From Armillaria gallica (Eukaryota > Basidiomycota > Agaricomycetes > Agaricales > Physalacriaceae), in assembly GCA_037576215.1 (NCBI GenBank), contig JBANDB010000001.1:3720001-3784000 (forward strand): a stretch of 64,000 nucleotides of DNA, given 5' to 3'. Numbering within the stretch: the first letter of the stretch is position 1; each line of letters opens with the position of its first letter. The translations under genes were made by a program, and so were the position numbers. This document shows positions 9,919-21,584 of the stretch, piece after piece. The notes beneath the pieces were generated by a model that saw only the letters and a program-made list of their open reading frames with translations, was not told where the DNA came from and made no database searches.

Positions 9919-12074
9919 TGTTAGAGATGTGCCAAATAGACAAAGATAACTTGCACGAGCAGAGGTCCATGGAGTGCGTGGGCTTTGGAAAAGCTATTAG
10001 CAATGTCACCCTTGAGCTGAAGCCCTAAGATTGGATTGCGGAGTGGAGTCCGTTGATGAGCCTAGACTTCCATAGCAATGGCAACATCCAAAACTTGGGG
10101 AGAGCTTAAGCAATTAATGTAGCAACACAGCAATCAAGGCAATGTGTGTGCGAGTGGTTCGGTGCATCTCCATGTGGTCAATTTCTCAATAACACAAGAT
10201 ACACTGTGACTTTTCAGTCAGCGAAGTAGTACTCTTCATCAAGGAGTACTAATAGACATTGGCTGTAAGCTGGGAAGGATCTCGATAAATGAGATGGGAC
10301 AGAATCTGGTATGACTTGAATACCAAGAAACTGTGATAGAAACTGTGAAAATGTTCTAGAGACCACAAAAATGGATCTAGAAATCATAGCAACGTGCTAG
10401 AAATCATTGCAATGCTCTAGAAATCGTGGGGATGGACTGGAAAACATGGGGAGGGACTAGAAATTATAGCAATGCGCTAGAAATCATGGCAATGGACTAG
10501 AAGATGTTAAAATAGCCTAGTAACATGGCTAGAGGGTGTACCTAATATTGTGAGTCAAAACAATAGCAATAAATGTATGGAGACTGCAAGAAACTGGTAG
10601 AAATCATAGCAACTGAGGTGCTGAGTGGGATGCTGTGGCAATAGATGCATGGCAACTCCGAACAATGATAAAGATGAGGGTGATCCTATGGAGCTGAACT
10701 GGGCCTACACAGAGGCAATACTGAACTGGGTGATGAAAATAATGGCGATGTAGAAGGTGAAAGTGATGAAACAATCCTATGTGGTGAAAGTGAAGCGATG
10801 TTGTGGCATTAAAAGACAAAAGCAAGTTATTGACACAAGATTTCGTGTATTGGTGCAACCAACAATGTTAAGAGTAAAGCAAGCAATGAGAGATAACTTG
10901 GAGTAACTGTAGCTGACTGGTAATGCTGTAGCCTTGTCAACTGGGTAAGAACTAGCTCCAAAAATGCGGTATCTACCTAGTTTTTATACTACAAGTACGA
11001 TTTTATAAATAGAATATTCTTTGGAGCCTTAGTAAGGCTGTAAGTCCTTGGCTTTTGTAATAGCCATAGTAAACATATGGTATCTGTGGTTCCAAAGTAA
11101 CAGCAAGTCCTCGACATTGCTGTGTATGGATGCAAACTATGTGGTTTTATTGAGTGATGAGCAGATCATAAGATGCTGTGTAGCTGCAGATTATTGAGCT
11201 GCAGTTGCTGTGCTGAGGTGTATGCATGGGGCAACAATAATTTGAAGTCTTGGCACTGTAACAGCCTTAGTAAACACGGTCTATAGTTGCTATAGCTGTA
11301 ATTATCGTAGCTGGGAGAGTATTCATATCAATCACATCATTTTATTAAATGATTGATGAGCACATCAACCAGATGCTTCTGAGTGATGTAGCAACTCTGT
11401 TTTAGGATGATTGTCGATCAAAGGTGCCTTGCCATGATGTGATATGGTAATTGTGATGCAAGGTGAGCTGAGAAGGATAACGGAGTGTGTGAGGAGTGGA
11501 TGTCACAGTTTTAGGATTGTATCTGGGTTTTTGTGGCCTATACTGTGAAAATCCATGGTATTATCATGTGTTGGCAGTGTTATAGAGTATGTGGGGATTA
11601 TAATGGCATTGTTTTGAAGGTATTGGGTGATGAATGGATAAATCTGTGAATTCTGAGTGTACAGAGCCTAGAGGCTCATCACCGTGGAGAGTGAAGGTTT
11701 GGATAGAGAGTAAGATAGTCTAACAGAGCAGAGGCTGCAGACTTGGAGAGTAATAGATTAGACTTGGAGTCAGAGAGAGATTTGGCTAAACCAAGTTGAT
11801 ATTCAAACTGAGTATCTACAAGTATTTCTACAGTATATATATGAGTAGATAAACCTGAGTTAGAGTCCAATAGACTCTGGTGGTGGTTTGTTCACTACCA
11901 GATTCGGGTTCTAGAGTTGATATGTGAAATAGTAAAATGAAATGATAAATGAAATATCAAATGGAACAGTAATGGTAAGTGGTCAGAGGCTGCAGAGTCT
12001 GATAGTGGAGAATGCTAGAGTTACACTTGAAGTTGGAATGGGTGTGAAGTGGAGGCTGGTGGCATACGCGTAAC
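9919..12074 (-). repeat. 5' LTR of E0, interrupted by repeat copy 2
   Basis: Read on the minus strand the LTR runs from about 12074 (GTTACGCGTATGCC, a decayed TGTTATG start) to 9919 (ending TAACA). It has a TATA stretch near 11834-11842 and a predicted RNA start at about 11809 (AGTTTGAATAT). Just inside the LTR end (9906-9916) lies the near-perfect complement of that start. The G-I repeat copy 2 is inserted in it. Confidence 0.8.
10054..11681 (-). mobile_element. Solo-LTR-like repeat, family G-I, copy 2 (1,628 bp)
   Basis: Same ends as copy 1 (TGATGAGCCT...GGCTCATCA). It is flanked by a perfect 4-bp duplication, ccgt (10050-10053 and 11682-11685). The empty site is visible in the E2 LTR at the matching place (GAGTCCGTGGAGAG on the complementary strand), which proves both the insertion and the boundaries. 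The minisatellite has about 9 units here. Length without the array is 1,447 bp against 1,448 bp in copy 1. Confidence 0.85.
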
Positions 12075-13572
12075 TGGGTGTTTCTTGGCATTTTACAAGT
12101 AGAAATCTTGTCATCTGCATGCTTTTTATGGGTTGTAGTGTTATTATCAATAAAGACATGCTCAATGTCATCACCAAAGTCTGAAAGAGTGTCCATAGCT
12201 TTATTGGCCTATGCAATGATGTCATCTATAGTGAAATACCCATCCTGGTTCTTTCCTGGCTTCATCACTCAATGTGCACTTCTCTTGCCATCAGCTGACT
12301 ATAACCAGCCAAAGTCAGCTAAAAAGAAATCCCCAATCATGAGAGAAGCATCCTCTCCCTTGCGGTATGGCTTTACCAGTTCTGCCATATGATACCAAGA
12401 TTTCCTTCTTTAATCATAGGTGTAGAAGATGAACTCATCATAAAACCAAAGAATAATACACTTGCCATTAGGGAGAACCTTATCAATGGGCTTTCTATCC
12501 TTATTGAAGATTTGTATCCAATTCCAAAGTACTTTGATTTTGGGAATGAACACTTTGTCATGGTCCTATACCACATCTGCATGCTCATGTCCATCAACAT
12601 ATTGACCTTTCTTCGCTTCCTGCCAATAATAATCTAATATGTAAAGATATCACTGGGCTGTATGCAAGAAGATTTTCTTTATTATCCTGTGCTTCTCCTT
12701 TATGTTAAAGCATGCCAGAAATAGCACAACCTTTGCAGCTGTAATATCCTTGCTTAGCTCTTGGAGATGCAAATTGATGTCTTGAACTAGGTCCTTATTT
12801 ATGAACATAGTTTCATTCCAGTTTCTATATGGATTTAGGAGGAAAAGAGTATGATTTAATATATATTGATAAACCAATTTTCAAAGGATCCAAGCACAGT
12901 ATATGCCACATAGCAAGGTAACCACAGTTTGAAGTGATGAAGCTGCCCACTTCCTGCAGGTCATGGAGAGTCCATATACAGGGCCAACAAGGACTGCATT
13001 CCTTCCATCTGAACCCTCTGAAATGGATCCATATCCACCTTTTTATGTCCTTTTCCATTATCTCTTGGGGGGTATAAAGTATTATGCAGATTCTTTAATG
13101 CTGCCAAAGCCACATTGATAGATGGTGCCTCCTGCATCTTTCTATCTCTTCTTGATGCAGTAGAGAAAGCATCCTCAAAGGGGTTCATTTCAGTAATAGG
13201 GGTGGGAGGGGGAGCACGTGTTCTGATAAGCAGTGCAATCCTGATCTCAATGTCTTCCATATCAGATTTAGCCCCATCTGAACTAGTGGAATCATCCAGC
13301 ATTGTGCCTTTGTTCCTAGAATGGAGAGCAAGAACTGATTCATTATCTTCTTCAATGACAGCTTTACATGATAGCTGGTTTAGCTTTAACAGTATATAGT
13401 TATGGTAAGAATAAGTTGAGGCACCATGAGGGACATCAAGAGATGATGAATTTGCATCGAAATGGCTATGGCAGACATTAGCAAGCAGTGAGACATTAGT
13501 GCAATTGTGCACAAGTGGCATAGTGAAGAATTCATCATCATTTGATGCTGGATCAAGATTTAATGACATCAA
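12075..13572 (-). pseudogene. DDE transposase-like relic, family 1
   Basis: Minus-strand relic of a DDE superfamily transposase/endonuclease of the kind common in mushroom genomes (family assigned from memory of conserved blocks). The N-terminal variable region starts near 13572 and includes a segment with NPFEDAF and FQRVQMEGMQSLLALYMDSP. Then follow NPYRNWNETMFINKDLVQDI, then KKGQYVDGHEHADVV, then the first catalytic block CIILWFYDEFIFY (Asp present), then SLMIGDFFLADFGWL, VMKPGKNQDGYFTIDDIIA and EHVFIDNNTTTHKKHADD, where an Asn stands at the expected second catalytic Asp. Several TAG/TGA codons break it. It stops at KMPRN, where chromovirus E0 inserted; the C-terminal third is not found on the other side. 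Confidence 0.65.
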
Positions 13573-14039
13573 AGATGATACTTTATATATAGAATTATTA
13601 TCTTAGCATGCCTCAGTGAACTTTTAAGTAATTAGAGGTGAATAGTATGCACATTTTCCTTATTATTAAGTTTTCTTTTCTTTTTCTAGAGAGACAATTG
13701 CTCTATTGTCTGCTTTACTCCAGTTTTTAAGGCTGCTACAGCTTTTGCAATGTTTGAAGTTCGTTTTAAGAGGTATTTTGGCTTTTGAGCTATGCTGAAG
13801 AAGCCAGACGATGTGTCTTAATGTGTATATTGATGTGAAAATAGATACAGGAGCTTTAGATCCATTAATTACTCCTTTTAAGCAAAGTTGTTGGCCAAAT
13901 CCTGCTGAGACTAAAGTTTATAGCTTTTAATGCATAATTTATATTTTCTACTTTGAAGATATCTATACAAGAAAAATTAACTTTTTTTTCAAGAGTTGCC
14001 TGATTTAGTCATATCACAGAAGATCATGTGATGTTGGCA
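13573..14039. other. AT-rich gap between two DDE relics
   Basis: No gene recognised. AT-rich with runs of T. It may hold the decayed terminus of one of the two neighbouring transposons, but no inverted repeats were found by eye. Confidence 0.3.
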
Positions 14040-14940
14040 GACTATAGATGTCATCTACCTTAATAGGCAAAAATAAACCTTGCTGAACAGTTTGTATAGT
14101 TTTAGATAGATGCTATCAGAGTATGATACTATGATAAATAGTAATGTACCAAATAATTTGCAAATAAGGTACATTATTAAGGCATTTCAACATGTTCTTC
14201 TCCATTTCATCAATATTGCTCATTCATGGTGATGATCAATAATGGTACTTGGCTGTGCTCCAGTACATCTCAATGAAAATCTTCACATTGTGTCAAGAGA
14301 CTGTTTTCTGGCCACAAACCATGCTCTTGGATAATATTTTCCATTCTCTTGAACCATCCAGGTATTGTTGGATGGCCATCTGGATAAGATAACTCTTAAA
14401 TCCATCTATTGAACCATCTATTATGTATCTGAGGACCTCCAGGTTGTGATGTCCATATTACATGAGGTCGCTTTAGTAATTTGCAAACTGAAAGTGCATC
14501 ATTTGCCTGCTTCTGATGACTTGGTGTATTATCAAACATCCACAGACCTGTCATGAAACCATTTGTCTTGCCCTCAAAAATGTCAATTGCATGATCTATT
14601 TGAGCTAGAAGATCTTCACTTGTAAACTAGCTTTCTCTCTATTTTCCAGTCTTGAAATATATACAAACTTCCCTATCTGATATGTCAGAACTTTTTAAAC
14701 ATGAGAAGATAAAGATGAAACTCATTTCCATCAATGAGCCTACCCCATACAGCTGTTTGAAAATCTAAGACCATAATTGACTGTCCTTTCCCTTTCAGCT
14801 CCAGAATAGATTTTTGCAAGGGATAGTGATACTTGGTCTTGCACTGATTGTTAGCATAAAATGTTAATTCATTGTGGGTCACAAGAATTAACTTGACAAG
14901 ACTAATCAATGATCAATAATGCATCTGTGAAGGTGCATTC
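14040..14940 (-). pseudogene. DDE transposase-like relic, family 2
   Basis: A second DDE endonuclease-like relic on the minus strand, of a different lineage. Blocks in order: LILVTHNELTFYANNQ (first catalytic region, Asn where Asp is expected), GKGQSIMVLDFQTAVWGRL, GLWMFDNTPSHQKQANDALS (second catalytic Asp present), a region ending PDGHPTIPGWFKRMENIIQE, HGLWPENSLLTQCEDF, and a C-terminal MSNIDEMEKNMLKCLNNVP. The glutamate block between the last two segments appears lost, and several stops are present. Family assignment is from recalled block order; the N terminus beyond 14940 is not recognisable. Confidence 0.6.
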
Positions 14941-15175
14941 TTGTTTTTCAAACCAATGTCTGGCTACTTACCTACTTATAGATTTTCTTATGCATCTCAC
15001 TGTCAAGCTGACAGAGATTCAACAGAGATTGAAAGGTTTATAGGATTAGCAAGATGGAGAAGAATTTTGCAGGGACTCATACACCCCAGGTATATGTTGT
15101 CACTTTTATGCCTCCAGCATATATTGTTCACTTTCCCTTTATTTTCCTGTTCACTCATCTTTTTTTCAGATATGA
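14941..15175. other. Unassigned spacer left of repeat copy 3
   Basis: Holds no recognised gene; the base before the repeat is the duplicated target ATGA (15172-15175). Confidence 0.4.
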
Positions 15176-16767
15176 TAATGTACCTTAGACTTCCATAACA
15201 ATGGCAACATCCAAAACTTGGGGAGAGCTTAAGCAATTAATGTAGCAACACAGCAATCAAGGCAATGTGTGTGCGAGTGGTTCGGTGCACCTCCATGTGG
15301 TCAATTCCTCAATAACACAAGATACACTGTGACTTTTCAGTCAGCGAAGTAGTACTCTTCGTCAAGGAGTACTAATAGACATTGGCTGTAAGCTGGGAAG
15401 GATCTCAATAAATGAGATGGGACAGAATCTGGTATGACTTGAATACCAAGAAATCATGATAGAAACTGCAAAAACAGTCTAGAAACTGCAAAAATAGATC
15501 TAGAAATCATAGCAGTGCACTAGAAATCATAGCAATGCTCTAGAAATTATGGGGGAGGACTGGAAATCATGTGGAAAGACTGGAAATCATAGCAATGCTC
15601 TGGAAGATGTCAAAATAGCCTAGTAAACATGACTTGGAGGTGTACTTAATATTATGAGTTGAAACAATAGCAATAAACATATGGAGACTGCAAGAAACTG
15701 GTAGAAATCATAGTAACTGAGGTGCTGAGTGGGGTGCTGCAGCAATAAATGCATGGCAACTCAGAACAATGGTAAAGACAAGGGTGATCCTATAGAGAAC
15801 AGTGCTGAACTAGGCCTACACAGAGGCAATACTAAACTGGCAATGAAAACAATGGTGATGTAGAAGGTGAAAGCAATGAAACAATCCTATGCAATGAATG
15901 TGAAGCAATGTTGTGGCATTAAAAGACAAAAGCAAGTTATTGACATAAGATTTTGTGTATTGGTGTAACCAACAACATTTAAAGGATAAAGCAAGCAGTA
16001 AGGGATAACTTGGAGTAACTGTAGCTGACTGGTAATGCTGTAGCCTTGTCAACTGGGTAAGAACTACCTCTAAAAATACAGTATCTACTTAGTTTTTATA
16101 CTACAAGTACAATTTTATAATAAGGCTGTAAGTCCTTGGCTTTTGTAATAGCCATAGTAAACATATGGTATCTGTGGTTCTAAAGTAACAGCAAATCTTC
16201 GACGTTGCTGTGTATGGATGCAAACCGTGTGGTTTTATTAAGCGATGAGTGGATCATGAGGTGCTGTGTAGCTGTGGATTATTGAGCTACAGTTGCCGTG
16301 CTAAGGTGTACTTGTGTCTGTGATATTTTGAGGTCTTGGCACTGTAACAGCCTTAGTAAATATGGTCTGTAGTTGCCATGGCTATAATTATTGTAGCTGG
16401 AAGAGTACTTGCATCAATCACATCATTTCATTAAATGATTGATGGGCACATCAACCAGATGCTTCTGAGTGATGTAGCAATCCTATTTTAGGATGATTGT
16501 TGATCAAAGGTGCCTTGTCATGATGAGATGCAGTAATTGTGATGCGAGGTGAGCTGGAAAGGATAACAGAGTGCGTGAGGAGTGGATGTCATGGTTTTAA
16601 GACTGGATCTGAATGTTTGTGGCTTATACTGTGAAAATCCATGGTATTATCATGTGTTGGCAGTGTTATGGAGTATGTGAGAATTATAATGGAGTCATTT
16701 TGAAGATATTGGGTGATGAATGGATAAATCCATAAATTCTGAGCATACAGAGCCTGGAGGCTCATCA
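15176..16767 (-). mobile_element. Solo-LTR-like repeat, family G-I, copy 3 (1,592 bp)
   Basis: The left end has decayed to TAATGTACCT (from TGATGAGCCT) and the right end is intact (AGGCTCATCA). A perfect 4-bp duplication atga flanks it (15172-15175, 16768-16771), which fixes the decayed left boundary. The minisatellite has about 8 units. Without the array the length is 1,431 bp. CpG sites are fewer than in copy 1, consistent with a longer time under deamination. Confidence 0.8.
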
Positions 16768-16771
16768 ATGA

Positions 16772-19129
16772 GCATAGGCTCACAATATTGTGCTACTGAA
16801 AATGAGCTGGCTAAGTATGTGTTATTGTCTTTCCAATCCATTCCTCATTGATTGACCCTCTTCTCAGATATAAACAATATCAATGTTAGGTTGGCTGGAT
16901 ATATGTAAACAGAGAGATGCTGGTTCATAAGCAAAGGTAAGGGTGCTTGTATATTAGCAGTGCAAAGGCTTATGCATATGGTTTTAGCAGGCATTGATTG
17001 ATGCTGAGAGTAGACAAGAGACAGGAGAGATAGGATGTGCCCAAGATAGTGATGTCTCCAAAGACAGTAGTATATCACTCTGGTGAATGTCCAGCTTGCA
17101 TGCTAACAACACACTTTGTAAGTATAAATCAGGCAGGCAGGTGCAAGAGGTGTTTAGTAACATATAGTAGAGACCATATAGTAGAGCAGTAGTAGTCAGC
17201 TAAGGCAATCTTAAGTGTGAAGACAAAGGAATATAGCAAGTGTGCATGCTACAGCCATGTTTGTACCACTTTACCACCTTTTTTCCATTGCATATACTAT
17301 AAATAGCTCCACACACAACACCTTGATGTCCTGACCAATATCATCTAATGCCAACCAAAAAGCCACCTCTATAGCATGCACTTTCATACCAAGCTGTTTT
17401 ACACTATTAGCAATGCTAAAACAACTGCCAAGTTGCAACTGCAGTCAAAAGTTGACAAATGGGTGCATTGTAAATATTTGTATGTTTTTGCAGAATACTG
17501 ACAGAGATGTAATTGAATCTGGAGACACACAATTCTGATATATTTTCAAAAGAAATTTGCAACAAGTGCAAGTCAGTGTTGATGTCTCCACTACCACCAC
17601 CACTGAAGATTCAGGTCCTCATCTACCTGTCACTAGATTTATTTAAGCTACAAATAAAGCCAAAGCCTAAATACATTCTTCTCCAGAGTTGGATGTTCAC
17701 CTTTAATATTCAGCATATCAATGAGTGAGGTCAAAGGTTATTGCTTCAATGATTTTCAATGAGGCTTAATTTGAATACTTTGTGTCCAATATTATTTTAG
17801 TGTGCATGGCTGGGATTGATACAACTCAAACCATCTACTGATCTTATTCAAGATTCAATACTGTAATAAGGCAATCTGGCTATTGGTCTGAACTCAGCAT
17901 TCTCTGAGTCTTGGTTCAGCTCTGGCAGACACAGCAAACATTATGTAAGTGTTTTTGTTTCTTACTGTTACTACCACCTTTTTGTCTTGCTATTGTCCAT
18001 CAATAGTGCATTGTCTTTGTTTGTTAAATAAAGATGAATTCAGTGTTTCATATAGCCAAAAGATCAGACAAAATAACTCTCAGCCAGAACAATCCTCAAA
18101 GTGTCATATACCAGCATGGACTTGTGAATCAATATCTGAAAAAACATTTCAAGTCTCTTTATCCTGTTATCTCACCCTTCAACCCTTCAAAATACTCTGT
18201 GTATGGCTCAGGCTTCTATCACAGCAAAGTCCAAATCAATACAAGTTCTATCTATTTTGTTTGCAGTTCTAAAGACTCAGGATTTGCCCATATTAGCTAT
18301 ATATACTAGATAGTAAGTATCTTGATTGTCTTAATTGAGAGTCTCATAGTGATGATTTTATAATATACCACACATAAAACATTCAGCTACCTCACCAATC
18401 CTTTAACCTTTGAGCAGCTGAACACTCTTAGTGTTTAACATCTTTTTAGCTGCTGTGCCACCCTCATATCTATCAAGTGAAAGCCTCATCAGTCATCTAC
18501 CTAAGTCAATCTAGCCTTGCTCATTTATCAAAATCTAATGATGATGACTGGTTGCAGCCTGTTCAATTGTCATCACCTTATCTATCATTTATAAAGAAGT
18601 CAAAAAATGCTTCAGGTCTTAATACATCACCCTCAGCTTCAAGGTCCTGGATACTTTAGCTGTTTTTAGAGCTTTCTTCTCTCAATGAGCCACACTGGTC
18701 TTGTCAACTTCCAACACAAGCTAGAAGCTCTGTGATAAAATTCTCATCTGCTAAAAGAACAGAGGGTTGCATTCTTAGCACCTTTTTTGTTCAAATTTTG
18801 AATCCTATTGCTTCAAGTAGATGTTGATCAGATTAGATCAATAATTTGCTGAACACCCAGTTGCTCTGATCTTTCATCCCCTTTTACCTCTCCTACAGTG
18901 ACAAAAGTGTCGGTGCATACATTGCTTCTCATTGCACTGCCCACATGTTGCTATTCTATGCTGCCATTACTGTCAAAAGTGATGATAAGATCTAGTTTGA
19001 TAGGCAGATAATTGAAACCACTCACTGTCTAGATAAATTTTCCATAGAAGAACATGATCAGAGTAGAAGTTTTGAAGAAGATTGAGATAAATAAATGTTA
19101 ATCTGAAGCTGAGGCCTTTAGATCTTATA
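16772..19129. other. AT-rich stretch without recognised genes
   Basis: CpG is very rare. Short open frames occur, e.g. plus 17513-17728, 18034-18309 and 18477-18659, and minus 16845-17078, but none carries a motif I recognise and they do not join convincingly. It may hold old unrecognisable transposon sequence next to the decayed chromovirus E4. Confidence 0.35.
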
Positions 19130-21584
19130 AGCTCATCTTAAATACTACATTGTCCAGTTCATCTTCTCTGAACTAATTGTTCTCCTCATTTCATTTGGCA
19201 TCTCTTTGTATTTGACATAATACCATGCTATTGGCCTTTGATGATTACCCCTCCCCTCATACAAGATTTTCTTGGCCATTACTTTCTCAACTTCAAACTC
19301 TAAATCTCCATTTATAAGATCTAGTTCTGAAGGAAATGGTTGTTCTTGATTGAGGAACTCTGATGAATAAAACGGTGTGAGGAAAACTTCATTGAATATA
19401 TTATGAATTTTCCAAGTGACTGATAATTTGAGTTTGTAAGCAGATGCTCCTATCTTCTCAATTACTTCAAAGAGTTTTACACACTTGTCATCCAGTTTCT
19501 TTTAAGTTGGGGAAGATGGAGATTCACAGCTTTAAGCCTGGTTATACTCAATTGCTTTAGCTCAGTGTTTGTTATAGATTTTTTTCATAGTTGCCGCTGC
19601 TCATTTTAAGGCTCTTTTTGTTTTCTATAAATTGAGCTATTGCAGGTCTAGCATCTTTTATAATTGATAAGGAAGGGGGATTACTCAGTGGCTGAATGTA
19701 TTCAGTTATTATGTTGGAAAGCCACTAGAGGTAACTAATCAGACCAATTAGTTTATCAATAATTGATAAAGACATGAAGGTACTTCTCAATTTCTTAATT
19801 GGCTTGTTCAGTCTATCTATCTGTCTGTGGATGATAGGCAGTGGATAGATTTCCCTTTATGTCAAGCATGGCATATGGTTTTTTGATGAAGCCAGACACA
19901 AATTGTTGTCCATGGTCAGAAATAATCTTTCTTGATATGCCATATTGACAAAATACTTCATTTCACAAAATTCAGACTCATCCTTTAGCAGTAATATGAT
20001 TATGGGATATTGAGATAACCTTTTCTTGAAATGCATAGTCTCATGGTACCACTGCATGGAGAATCTAATATTTTAGATTAAAATATTGAATTCTATAACT
20101 ATTTATTTTTTCCAACTTCCATGCTGGAATATTGAAAGATTATTTTGAATATTATTTGAATATTCTTGTTTATTAAAAAAATATTGGAAATTTCTCAAAT
20201 ATCACAAATATATTGAAAATATTATCTCAATATTTCAGTTCAGTATATTGAAAAAATAAATAGTTATAGAATTTAATATTTTAAGCTAAAATATTGGATT
20301 CTCCATACAGTGTACATAGATTCTTCCATTATAATACATCAATCCTTCTTTTCAGGGGATTCCTCATTCATAATTGAGAGAGTTTGCAATTCCTAAATCC
20401 TATTTTCCTGTCTCCTTCATTGCATCTTTGATATTTTTATGGATTTCTTCCTCTGTTGGCACAATCATTGCTTGGAACATTTCTGGTTGAAGGAGTGTTA
20501 CATGATCATTGTCATTCTTGTCTTGCTCATGATCCACACATTGGGAGAAGAGATCAGCCTTCTTGTTAGATGCTCCTAGTTTGTGATAAAGCATGAAGTG
20601 GTATTCTACTAATTCTGTAACCCAATAAGCTTGTTGTCTATTGAGTTTTGGAGGTTTGCAGAAATACTGCAAATTCTAATGATTTGTTCAGATCTCAAAG
20701 TCTTGCCTTGCATCCATAAGGTAATGATACTATTCTTCCAATGCAAGCATTATAGCAAGCAGCTCCTTGTCATAAATCCCATAATTCCTCTCTATTGTGG
20801 TCAAGGCTTTGAATAAAAATGCCACTGGTCTCCATTTTCCATCTTGTTCTTAGTTTAAAAAGGCATCTATTGCTCCTTTACTAGAACCTGCTTTCACACG
20901 GAATTTGCTGATATTGTTTGGCATGACTAAGACCACATTATTCTAGATTCTATCTTTTATTACTTGAAAAGCTCCATCCTGTGCTGTTCCTCATTTTCAT
21001 TCTGACTTTCCTGTCAACTGAGTCATTGGTTGAACAATTCTATTATAGTTTTTGATGAAATGTCAATAGAATTGGTAAAGCCAAGAAATAATTGTAATTT
21101 TTGTTTTTTTCTTGACATGAGCCAATCAATAATACCCTTAACTTTTATTGGGTCCATTTTAATTAATCCCTCACTGATGATCACTCCTAAGTACTCTGTT
21201 TTAAATACTTTAAATTCACACTTCTCTGCTTTAAGAAACAGCTTTTCCTTCTGCAAGATATTTAATATCTCTCACACTGTCTTTTAGTGTTCTGCCTTGT
21301 CTTTGGTAAATATAAAGATGTTGTTAAGGTAAATTGTGATTTTTTCTCAGAATATAAGATTCTTGAATATGTCATTCATCATGGTTTGAAACATGACAGG
21401 TGAATTGATAAGGCTGAAAACATTACCAAAGGTTCAGACAGTCCTCAGTTAGTGCAGAATACTGCCTTCCATTCATCCCTTTGTTTAATGTGAACATTAT
21501 TGTATCTCCAGCAAACATCCAGCTTAGTGAAATACTTTGCACTCTTTAGCTTATCCATAAGATTGAAGATCAGTGGGCTCCAGA
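19130..21584 (-). pseudogene. Decayed chromovirus E4 pol (RT to chromodomain)
   Basis: Minus-strand Ty3/gypsy pol of the E1/E3 type, heavily decayed. RT begins at 21584 with LMDKLKSAKYFTKLDV and CWRYNNVHIKQRDEWKA, loses a clear YLDD, and ends with FLKAEKCEFKVFKTEYLGVI. RNase H tail around 20672-20400 (LNRQQAYWVTELVEYHF; ADLFSQCVDHEQ). Integrase follows the MITE insertion and includes [21 protein letters not shown] chromodomain remnant near 19330-19160 reads LDLINGDLEFEVEKVMAKK and YYVKYKEMP. Many stops; CpG almost absent. The part upstream of RT (gag, protease) is missing beyond the repeat at 21585-22952, and no LTRs are seen. Confidence 0.7.
20050..20312. mobile_element. Palindromic AT-rich MITE, copy 1 (263 bp)
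   Basis: Ends CACTGCATGGAGAATC... and ...GATTCTCCATACAGTG form an inverted repeat of about 60 bp with few mismatches. A 3-bp duplication TAC flanks it (20047-20049, 20313-20315). No coding capacity. It sits in the integrase region of chromovirus E4. Length, AT content and a 3-bp target duplication resemble PIF/Harbinger-type MITEs; the usual Harbinger target is TWA, so superfamily is uncertain. Confidence 0.75.

Larger units (their letters stand above)
7665..12074 (-). mobile_element. Truncated chromovirus E0 (5' LTR, gag, protease; lacks the rest of pol)
   Basis: Minus-strand Ty3/gypsy element of the same family as E2. In element order it has a 5' LTR (12074 down to 9919, interrupted by repeat copy 2), a leader, gag (to about 8489) and the protease region, then homology to E2 stops at about 7665, just after the protease-RT linker. 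RT, RNase H, integrase and the 3' LTR are absent. Its 5' end lies within the DDE transposase-like relic at 12.1-13.6 kb, so it inserted there. Net LTR length without the nested repeat and its duplication is about 524 bp, matching 521 bp in E2. Confidence 0.8.

Noticed and set aside
17513..18660. Three plus-strand frames as one spliced gene
   Set aside because: No recognisable protein, no consistent splice sites joining them, and the base composition equals the surrounding AT-rich decayed DNA.
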